From JBJKPP01 sp046706145 (GTDB taxonomy: Bacteria > Bacteroidota > Ignavibacteria > Ignavibacteriales > Ignavibacteriaceae), in the NCBI GenBank assembly GCA_046706145.1, contig JBJKPP010000188.1, forward strand, positions 1-5,161: a stretch of DNA of 5,161 nucleotides, given 5' to 3'. Below are positions 1-5,161 of the stretch, piece by piece (position 1 is the stretch's first letter; each line of letters opens with the position of its first letter). The position numbers were made by a program, and so were the translations under genes. Below the pieces are notes generated by a model. It searched no databases, was not told the DNA's origin, and saw only the letters and a program-made list of their open reading frames with translations.

Positions 1-226
1 TTCTTCAGTTGAAGATACGGACATTTCAAGAATTGTGAGAAAAGCTATCTCGAAACTTCCTTATAAATTAAAAACTCCGCTTCTTTTGAAGGACATAGAA
101 GGAATGAGTTATCAGGAAATTGCTGAATCGATGAACTGTGAGATTGGTACCGTAAAGTCAAGAATTTTTAGGGCGAGAGAAGGCTTAAAAAAATTACTAG
201 AGCCTTATGAACAGGAGTTGCTGTGA
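1..226 (+). CDS. ECF-type RNA polymerase sigma factor, C-terminal fragment (sigma region 4)
   Basis: Partial gene entering from the left edge; the reading frame is open from base 2 and ends at TGA 224-226, giving 74 visible residues. They form a sigma-70 region 4, which contacts the promoter -35 element. A helix containing KLPYKLKTPLLLKDIEGMSY (visible residues 18-37) leads into the helix-turn-helix, with QEIAESMNCEIGTVKSR (38-54) as turn and recognition helix, then the basic FRAREGLKKLL end. This layout is typical of extracytoplasmic-function (RpoE-like) sigma factors, which are usually about 160-200 residues long, so region 2 should lie upstream. A GTG at 35 could be read as a start, but it falls inside the conserved domain and the frame stays open to the edge, so I treat this as a truncation by the window. 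The stop overlaps the next gene by one base, the usual arrangement for a sigma/anti-sigma pair. Domain call is firm; the regulon cannot be read from the sequence. Confidence 0.93.
   Translation, partial: SSVEDTDISRIVRKAISKLPYKLKTPLLLKDIEGMSYQEIAESMNCEIGTVKSRIFRAREGLKKLLEPYEQELL
213..217 (+). promoter_or_regulatory. Ribosome binding site for the anti-sigma-like gene
   Basis: AGGAG lies inside the end of the sigma gene, 8 bases before ATG 226. This spacing favours ATG 226 over the GTG at 223 as the start. Because the site and start sit in the sigma coding region, the two genes are probably translationally coupled. Confidence 0.7.
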
Positions 227-1866
227 TGGAAGAAAATAATAAGTGGGAAGAATTATTATCAGCTTATTTAGATGGTGAACTTTCTTTTGATGAAAGAAAA
301 AAACTTGAAGAAAAAGTAAAATCATCTAAAACTTTGCAAAGAAAACTCACCGAGCTGGAAAGAATTAAAAATCTTACCAGTTCTGCTTATAAGAGAATAG
401 AACCTAATCCATATTTTGAAACACGTTTATTTGCAGATCTCAACTCAAAAAAGTCTAAGTTTACATTAAAAAAGTGGGCTCCTACTATCGCTTTTGTAGC
501 GCTGACTGCCATAGTAATGCTCGTTCTGAAGCTTAATCCTAATCTTCTTAATAGAGTTGTGAACTCTCAGAAAACAAATATTGAAACTTTATACTCTTCT
601 AATTTGAAACCGCTTTTAGCTTCGGTAGGACTAAGTAATGAGGATGTATTTAATTTCGCTGTTTACAAGCAATTGCCTATTGATAAATCGAAAAACCAAT
701 ATTTGCAGGTTGGTTCGGATCCAAACGGCGAGTATTATGTGGAGATTAAATCTTCACAGATTCCCGAAAATATTAATCTTCAAAAATTCGTTAAGGCTTT
801 AAATCTTAATGACAGACAAAAAGATCAAGTTGATTCAATATTGGGCTCCTACGCGTCCAAGCTTCAGTCACAGGTCTTTGTTAATGATAAAAACAATTCG
901 CTGGCGATTAACTCAAACCTTTGGAATTATCATAAGGCCATACTTGCAGATATAATGGCTTATGCGCACAATGCTAACAGACAAGCTTTTGATAAAATGA
1001 TGCCGGCAGGTTATAGATTTTACAGCGAACCGGCTGTTGCAAAAATAGTTCATGATGTTAAAACTAATCCGGATAGTCAATTTATTTTTGTTACTCCTGA
1101 TTCTATCTTTTCTAAGCCGTTAAGAATTGACCAGTCAAAGCTTAGCGAAGAATTGAAGAAAATGAGTGAGGACCTTAACAAGAATCTGAAGAATCTTGCA
1201 AAGAACAATAAAAACTTCAGTATAAAGATTAACCTGGACAGTACTTTTGTGAAGTTTAATAATGATTCAACATGGAGAAAAAACTATAAAGTCTCTGTCG
1301 ATACAAATGGTTATAAAATACATATCCCTGGATTTACTATTCCAAGAATAAATGTTCAAAGTTTTCAAGTAGAAATACCTAACCTTGACAGTCTCGGCAA
1401 TGAGATAAGTAAAGCATTTGAGAATTTTAAGTGGGAAGCAGGAGAAAATCCCGGAGGAGTTACAAAGTCATTCAAATTTAAATATGAAAAGGGAGATACA
1501 ACTCTGCTGAAAAAGCTGCGCAAGGGATTTCTAAATTTTTCAGGTCAAGGTCAAAATGGATTCCTAGATTCGCTCATGAAATTAAACAAAGGGAAAAGGG
1601 ATTCTGTTATTGTTTATGGTTTTGATAAAAATGGGAATAAGTTATACATAAATGTTGATTCTTTGATGCACCTGTATCGCGTCCCGCCTATTTACAGCGA
1701 TTCATTATTTTTTCATAACCAAAAAGAGTTTGAAAAACAGATGAAAGAGCTACAGAAAGAGATGCAAAATTTCAGAGAAGAGATGAAGGATTTTCAGAAA
1801 AATTTTCACACGCCTAAAAGTGACAATCAGAAGCAAGTAGATGGCAAGAAATCTGTTGTAATATAA
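226..1866 (+). CDS. Putative membrane-anchored anti-sigma factor with large extracytoplasmic domain
   Basis: A 546-residue protein, probably the inhibitor of the upstream ECF sigma factor. Residues 7-50 (WEELLSAYLDGELSFDERKKL and following) match the N-terminal anti-sigma helix pattern. However, the usual zinc ligands HxxxCxxC align with K30, S34 and L37, so it should not bind zinc there. One membrane helix follows at about 84-103 after a basic stretch, placing the N-terminus in the cytoplasm and about 440 residues outside. Outside, residues about 185-260 contain LNLNDRQKDQV and look helical, somewhat like Spy/CpxP LTxxQ proteins. Residues about 310-420 look strand-rich and polar. Residues 499-527 (QKEFEKQMKELQKEMQNFRE and following) form a highly charged coiled coil. 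There is no signal peptide apart from the membrane helix. The start ATG 226 overlaps the sigma stop (TGATG) and has AGGAG upstream. Most anti-sigma factors are far shorter (about 100-300 residues). The anti-sigma role is inferred from position and N-terminus; the outer region is otherwise unrecognised. Confidence 0.75.
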   Translation: MEENNKWEELLSAYLDGELSFDERKKLEEKVKSSKTLQRKLTELERIKNLTSSAYKRIEPNPYFETRLFADLNSKKSKFTLKKWAPTIAFVALTAIVMLVLKLNPNLLNRVVNSQKTNIETLYSSNLKPLLASVGLSNEDVFNFAVYKQLPIDKSKNQYLQVGSDPNGEYYVEIKSSQIPENINLQKFVKALNLNDRQKDQVDSILGSYASKLQSQVFVNDKNNSLAINSNLWNYHKAILADIMAYAHNANRQAFDKMMPAGYRFYSEPAVAKIVHDVKTNPDSQFIFVTPDSIFSKPLRIDQSKLSEELKKMSEDLNKNLKNLAKNNKNFSIKINLDSTFVKFNNDSTWRKNYKVSVDTNGYKIHIPGFTIPRINVQSFQVEIPNLDSLGNEISKAFENFKWEAGENPGGVTKSFKFKYEKGDTTLLKKLRKGFLNFSGQGQNGFLDSLMKLNKGKRDSVIVYGFDKNGNKLYINVDSLMHLYRVPPIYSDSLFFHNQKEFEKQMKELQKEMQNFREEMKDFQKNFHTPKSDNQKQVDGKKSVVI

Positions 1867-2026
1867 CTAGATTCCTTATTTTTTGACTAAAATTTAGTTT
1901 TTCTTCCATCCTTGTTTATAACCGCTTATAAAGCAATTCTTTAAAAGTATCATTTTTTGCAGTAATTTAACGGAACATAATAGCCATATTGGTGTGGGTT
2001 ATATTGAATACTGAATAAGAATTTTA
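1867..2026. other. Intergenic gap between the sigma/anti-sigma block and the partner-switch block
   Basis: This is the only sizeable non-coding stretch, 160 bases and very AT-rich. It probably holds the end of the first transcript and the promoter of the second. I see no small gene or RNA in it. Candidate signals are a short ACTAAAATTTAGT palindrome followed by T's (1886-1903), an inverted repeat (1915-1932) and a GGAAC motif (1972-1976). No convincing housekeeping promoter with a normal spacer was found. Confidence 0.6.
1915..1932. repeat. Short inverted repeat (7-bp arms, 4-base loop)
   Basis: TTTATAA (1915-1921) and TTATAAA (1926-1932) are perfect reverse complements around CCGC. If G1933 is bulged out, TTG/CAA extends the arms by three more pairs. 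The all-A/T arms and the absence of a T-run directly after argue against a strong intrinsic terminator. It could be a weak transcript end for the upstream gene or an operator for the downstream operon. In such AT-rich DNA a chance occurrence is possible. Confidence 0.4.
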
Positions 2027-4138
2027 ATGAACTTGAACTTTAGGCAAAATATAGTCAGAAATATCAAACTGCAGTCTTTTCTGGTACTGTCCATAGTGCT
2101 GTTTTTGATTAAAATCTTTCTTATCCTGCCCGACACTTTTACGTTTAAATTTATTACAGAACTTGTCGTAATTCTCGTCGTTATTTCCCTGAGTTTTTAT
2201 CTGTTAGACCTTATGACAGATAAAAATCTAAATGCTATATCTCTTGTTATTAATATCGGTATTCTGGATGCAGTAATATTCTTCTTAATGAATTTTTCCT
2301 CTCCGCTTGTAAATTTGCTTCTTGGGAGCAACCCTGATTCATCTAATTTTCTTTATAGGTTGATCAGTTTTATTTATTCTTATCTCATAATTATTTCTAT
2401 ATCGTTTATTTTCCTTTCTTTTCGCGAATTATACTTTCTGAAAAGAGGAAAGCGGGTAACCACATATTTTAACACAATGACTGTGTTTTTTGTGCTTTTT
2501 TTACTCTCCACTGTTCTGAATGACTTCAAAAGCCTTTCTTATATAAAAGATACATTTTATGTAATTTCGATTTTGCTAATTGCTATTAACTCAGCTAAGA
2601 TTTCCTGGATTGCCTTTCTCTCCAAAAGAGACAAGATAAAAACTTTGCTGCTTTCGGTGGTTATTGAAATACTTTTTGTAGCTGATTTAATCGGTAGCTC
2701 GGGAACAAATTTTCACTCTCAGATATTTATCAATTTTTCACCAGCCTTGGATGAATTCCTACAGCTTTTGATGATATATGGGATAATTTACTTTGGCGTT
2801 TTGTTTTTTACAACTTTATTTCACATTCCAACAGCAGAAGCTTTTGATAGAAAACAAAAGGAAGTTTCTTCACTCCAGTATTTCAGTAAGCTCATTACTC
2901 AAGTACTTGATTTTAATGATCTTACAAAAACAATTACTGAAATTGGCTTGAGCGCCAGCGGTGCAGATGCAGCGTGGATTATTACAGAAGGCGAGAATGA
3001 ATTTGATACAATAGCAATTAAAAACATAGGGTTTGTAGATGCTAAAACTCTAACTGAATATATACTTGAAAAGATAAAAACAACTAAAATCAAATCGACT
3101 TCTATATTCAATCTGAAAGATTTTAAGAAGAAAGAAAATATAACTGAGAAATTTTCTTCAATGTCTGTTACTCCTTTGAAGTCCCATAATTATTTGAGAG
3201 GATTCCTGGTAACTGCAAAGAAAGAAGGCTTAGGATATGATGAAGAAGATATAAGGGCTATCGATACTTTTTGTGATTATGCATCAGTCTCAATTGAAAA
3301 TTCACGCTTGCTTGAAGAATCAATAGAGAAGGAAAGACTTGAGAAAGAGCTCGACCTTGCCCGACAGATTCAGAGGAAAATTATTCCGGCAAAAAATCCC
3401 GAATCAAAAAGACTTGATATTTCATCGGTTTTTATTCCTGCATTCGAAGTTGGTGGTGATTATTATGACTTTTTTGAAATTTCTGACAGCAAGATGGCTT
3501 TTGTAATTGCAGATGTTTCCGGCAAAGGAATTTCTGCAGCTTTTATAATGGCGGAAATCAAAGGTATTTTTGAATCACTTTCCAAAACTATTGAAAGCCC
3601 AAAAGAAATTTTGATAAAGGCAAATCAAATTTTAAAAGGAATTCTTGACAATAAGAATTTTGTAAGTGCAGCTTATGGTTTATTCGATTTCAATAATAAA
3701 ACTTTAACGCTTGCTAGGGCAGGTCACTGTCCTATTTTGCTTCTTAGAAATAACGAATATGTTGATATCCGCCCTTCGGGTTTAGGACTTGGCCTAGATT
3801 ATGGTGGTCGTTTTAAAGAGACTTTGGATGAAGTTACTATGAATCTGCATGAAAATGATACTTTTGTTCTTTATACAGATGGTGTAAGCGAGGCAAAAAA
3901 TGCTGAAATGGAAGATTTTGGTGAAATGCACTTTAGAAAAATTCTATTGAATAATGCTAATAAAGAATCAAATGAAATCTCAAATAGCGTGATTAAAGAA
4001 ATTTCCCTATTTTCGAGGAATAATCAACAATATGATGATATTACCTTGGTAATATTAAAGTGGAAACAAGAAAACAAAATTGATGGAGAAAAAGAATGGC
4101 AGAATTCAACGCCTCGGTTAAAGACCACGGTGAAATAA
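2027..4138 (+). CDS. Multi-pass membrane GAF-PP2C serine phosphatase (SpoIIE/RsbU type)
   Basis: A 703-residue sensor phosphatase expected to dephosphorylate the phosphoserine of the STAS protein encoded next. Residues 1-265 hold about eight hydrophobic segments (roughly 17-35, 42-63, 70-90, 110-131, 147-165, 175-197, 205-223, 242-264). A GAF-like domain follows at about 283-428, then a charged helical linker ending in the family motif LARQIQRKIIP (444-454). The PP2C domain (about 465-680) keeps its metal-binding signatures: GGDYYD (D478), ADVSGKG (D496), RAGHCP (564-569), YTDG (D618) and DDIT (D671), so it should be active with Mn/Mg. The membrane part has no family I recognise and may sense an envelope signal or simply anchor the enzyme. 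ATG 2027 precedes the first membrane helix; only a weak AAGA (2017-2020) serves as ribosome site. The last 14 codons overlap the next gene. It resembles RsbU more than sporulation SpoIIE, given the GAF domain and its neighbours. Confidence 0.92.
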   Translation: MNLNFRQNIVRNIKLQSFLVLSIVLFLIKIFLILPDTFTFKFITELVVILVVISLSFYLLDLMTDKNLNAISLVINIGILDAVIFFLMNFSSPLVNLLLGSNPDSSNFLYRLISFIYSYLIIISISFIFLSFRELYFLKRGKRVTTYFNTMTVFFVLFLLSTVLNDFKSLSYIKDTFYVISILLIAINSAKISWIAFLSKRDKIKTLLLSVVIEILFVADLIGSSGTNFHSQIFINFSPALDEFLQLLMIYGIIYFGVLFFTTLFHIPTAEAFDRKQKEVSSLQYFSKLITQVLDFNDLTKTITEIGLSASGADAAWIITEGENEFDTIAIKNIGFVDAKTLTEYILEKIKTTKIKSTSIFNLKDFKKKENITEKFSSMSVTPLKSHNYLRGFLVTAKKEGLGYDEEDIRAIDTFCDYASVSIENSRLLEESIEKERLEKELDLARQIQRKIIPAKNPESKRLDISSVFIPAFEVGGDYYDFFEISDSKMAFVIADVSGKGISAAFIMAEIKGIFESLSKTIESPKEILIKANQILKGILDNKNFVSAAYGLFDFNNKTLTLARAGHCPILLLRNNEYVDIRPSGLGLGLDYGGRFKETLDEVTMNLHENDTFVLYTDGVSEAKNAEMEDFGEMHFRKILLNNANKESNEISNSVIKEISLFSRNNQQYDDITLVILKWKQENKIDGEKEWQNSTPRLKTTVK
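4085..4088 (+). promoter_or_regulatory. Ribosome binding site for the STAS gene, inside the phosphatase gene
   Basis: GGAG sits 7 bases before ATG 4096, within the phosphatase coding region. It supports ATG 4096 as the true start despite the 43-base overlap, since the STAS domain needs nearly all residues from there. Confidence 0.6.
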
Positions 4139-4446
4139 GTACTGTTTACCTCGAAGGTTATTTGGACGCTCATACTGCTCCCAATTTAGAGGAAACTTTT
4201 AGCAAATTAATTAATAATGGGAAATATAAAATAGTAGCAAACTTCAAAGACCTGGCTTATATAAGCAGCGCAGGTCTGGGAGTTTTTATGGCTTTCATAG
4301 AAAAGGTGAGGGAGAACGATGGAGATATAAAATTATCTGCAATGAACGAAAAAGTTTACAACATATTTGATCTTTTGGGCTTCCCGCTTTTATATGAAAT
4401 TTTTAAAACGGAAGATGAAGCCATTAAAAAATTTGATGAGAACTAA
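4096..4446 (+). CDS. STAS-domain anti-sigma-factor antagonist (RsbV/SpoIIAA-like)
   Basis: A 116-residue cytoplasmic protein made of one STAS domain, the usual length for this family. Such proteins are phosphorylated by a RsbW-type kinase and, when dephosphorylated by a PP2C phosphatase, bind the kinase and release its target. Visible hallmarks are the N-terminal strands with VYLEGYLDAHTAPNLEETF (17-35) and the phosphorylation loop LAYISSAGLGVFM (53-65). Ser58 aligns with the phosphorylated serine of SpoIIAA and RsbV. The residue before it, usually Asp, is Ser57 here, so the loop reads SSAGLG rather than DSxGLG. The C-terminal part (KLSAMNEKVYNIFDLLGFP) matches the typical end of the fold. 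It begins 43 bases inside the phosphatase gene in another frame and lies 4 bases before the kinase gene, so the three proteins are likely made together. The partner protein controlled is not known. Confidence 0.94.
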   Translation: MAEFNASVKDHGEISTVYLEGYLDAHTAPNLEETFSKLINNGKYKIVANFKDLAYISSAGLGVFMAFIEKVRENDGDIKLSAMNEKVYNIFDLLGFPLLYEIFKTEDEAIKKFDEN

Positions 4447-4450
4447 GTAA

Positions 4451-4897
4451 TTGAAAACGAATAGCAAAAATATTAAAGAATTTCAGTTAAAAGTTAAAAG
4501 CAGAACTGAAAATCTTTCTGAGATAAGGCAGTTTATTCAGAAACACGCAAAAGAAGCAGGCATTTCTGCTAATGTTATAGAGGATATAATTCTTGCCGGC
4601 GATGAAGCTTGTACGAACGTAATTAAGCATGCTTACAAAAATCATCCTGAAGGTGAAATAGTAGTTATAGTTCAGTATTCGGATAAAACATTCAAAATTA
4701 TTATCGTGGACTACGGCTCTTCGTTTAACCCGGAGAGAATTCCTATTCCAGATATAAGGAAAAGCTATGAGGAGAAAAAAGTTGGTGGTTTGGGCATATA
4801 CTTGATGAAAAAACTTATGGACGATGTGAAGTATATATCAATTCCTGGCAAATACAATCAGGTTCAATTGATTAAAAATTTAAACTCTTCAATTTAA
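4451..4897 (+). CDS. GHKL serine-protein kinase / anti-sigma factor (RsbW/SpoIIAB-like)
   Basis: A 148-residue soluble protein with a single HATPase_c (Bergerat) ATP-binding fold, the usual RsbW length. It should phosphorylate the STAS protein encoded just upstream and, when free, bind and inhibit a target, classically a sigma factor. The N box is GDEACTNVIKHAY (50-62, with E52 and N56). The G1 box is VDYGSSFNP (86-94, D87 and G89), and the glycine-rich ATP lid is VGGLGIYLMKKLMD (111-124). All key residues are present, so kinase activity is expected. There is no transmembrane segment and no histidine-kinase H-box domain. The start is TTG at 4451: an in-frame TAA lies directly before it, no ATG or GTG occurs in the first part of the domain, and a GAGAA (4438-4442) gives a plausible ribosome site. 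The gap to the STAS stop is 4 bases. The target is not identifiable here. Confidence 0.92.
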   Translation: MKTNSKNIKEFQLKVKSRTENLSEIRQFIQKHAKEAGISANVIEDIILAGDEACTNVIKHAYKNHPEGEIVVIVQYSDKTFKIIIVDYGSSFNPERIPIPDIRKSYEEKKVGGLGIYLMKKLMDDVKYISIPGKYNQVQLIKNLNSSI

Positions 4898-4898
4898 A

Positions 4899-5161
4899 AT
4901 GACCGAAACCCATGACCTGAAACTAAAAAGGAATCTTAACGCATTAGTTGAATTCAGCAGAATCACCAATTCCAGCATAGTCCTATCTTTTATTTTAAAT
5001 AACATTTTACTTACCTGCATGGGGAAATTTTTTTCTACAAAGGGAATGATAGCTCTCAACGAAAACGGGATGTTAAAATTAAAAGCTTCCAAAGGACTTT
5101 CAGAAGATAATTTAAAAGCATTCCCTCAAATTGAATTTTCTGATGAGGTATTGGAAAATGA
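4899..5161 (+). CDS. GAF-domain protein, N-terminal fragment
   Basis: The frame opens at ATG 4899, one base after the kinase stop (TAAAATG), and stays open to the window edge, giving 87 complete codons. The segment LNALVEFSRITNSSIVLSFI (13-32) and the following GMIALNENGMLKLKASKGLS (49-68) match the start of a GAF domain: a lead-in helix, then strands carrying a polar turn and a final A-S-x-G-L. GAF domains bind small ligands or mediate dimerisation. No Shine-Dalgarno is visible before the ATG, so translation probably depends on ribosomes finishing the kinase gene. The output domain lies beyond the window; a phosphatase, diguanylate cyclase, adenylate cyclase or transcription regulator are all possible. 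Position in the cassette suggests that it is an input or an output of the switch, which is inference only. Confidence 0.8.
   Translation, partial: MTETHDLKLKRNLNALVEFSRITNSSIVLSFILNNILLTCMGKFFSTKGMIALNENGMLKLKASKGLSEDNLKAFPQIEFSDEVLEN

Noticed and set aside
35..37. GTG as start of a short 63-residue protein
   Set aside because: The frame is open to the left edge and the GTG falls within sigma region 4, so the gene is cut by the window rather than starting here.
223..225. GTG as start of the anti-sigma-like gene
   Set aside because: ATG follows directly at 226 with better spacing to AGGAG and a standard one-base overlap with the sigma stop.
1886..1903. Intrinsic terminator at ACTAAAATTTAGT followed by T's
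   Set aside because: Allowing a realistic loop leaves only about four base pairs, mostly A/T; too weak to call.
1957..1981. Sigma-70-like promoter TTGCAG ... CATAAT
   Set aside because: The spacer is only 13 bases, too short for a normal promoter; no Bacteroidota-type TAnnTTTG -7 element was found either.
2899..3111. Open frame of 70 codons on the minus strand
   Set aside because: It lies fully inside the GAF part of the phosphatase gene, whose reading is confirmed by domain motifs; no recognisable protein or ribosome site.
2027..4138. Sporulation phosphatase SpoIIE itself
   Set aside because: The GAF domain, linker and neighbours fit general RsbU-type stress or signalling phosphatases; no sporulation gene is present and the genome style is not that of a spore-forming Firmicute.
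4889..5092. Open frame of 67 codons on the minus strand
   Set aside because: It is antisense to the GAF-domain gene starting at 4899, which has a recognisable domain pattern and operon-like spacing.

Overview
The window holds signalling genes only, all on the plus strand, from an AT-rich bacterial genome. The mix is an ECF sigma factor with a very large membrane-bound anti-sigma partner, a Rsb-type partner-switching cassette, weak Shine-Dalgarno sequences and Lys/Asn/Ile-rich proteins. Together these suggest the Bacteroidota/Chlorobiota/Ignavibacteria group. That placement is an inference from gene style, because no marker gene is present.

Left block (1-1866): the window opens inside the C-terminal end (sigma region 4) of an ECF sigma factor. 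A one-base TGATG overlap leads into a 546-residue single-pass membrane protein. Its N-terminus looks like an anti-sigma domain that has lost the usual zinc ligands. Its roughly 440-residue extracytoplasmic part includes a segment reminiscent of Spy/CpxP (LTxxQ) proteins and a C-terminal coiled coil. The pair is probably a transmembrane signalling unit in which the membrane protein holds the sigma factor until an envelope signal arrives.

A gap of 160 bases (1867-2026) separates the two blocks. It contains a short inverted repeat and a GGAAC motif, but no gene.

Right block (2027-5161): four genes are packed with overlaps or gaps of a few bases. They are a multi-pass membrane GAF-PP2C (SpoIIE/RsbU-type) phosphatase, a STAS-domain anti-sigma-factor antagonist (RsbV/SpoIIAA-like), a GHKL serine kinase/anti-sigma factor (RsbW/SpoIIAB-like) and the start of a GAF-domain protein cut by the window edge. 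By family knowledge, the kinase phosphorylates the STAS protein on a serine (here probably Ser58) and the phosphatase removes that phosphate. The STAS protein's state then decides whether the kinase is free to bind its target. No sigma-B/F type sigma factor is visible, so the target of the switch is unknown. It could be the truncated GAF protein, the nearby ECF system, or something elsewhere.

No RNA genes, mobile elements, CRISPR arrays or long repeats were seen.
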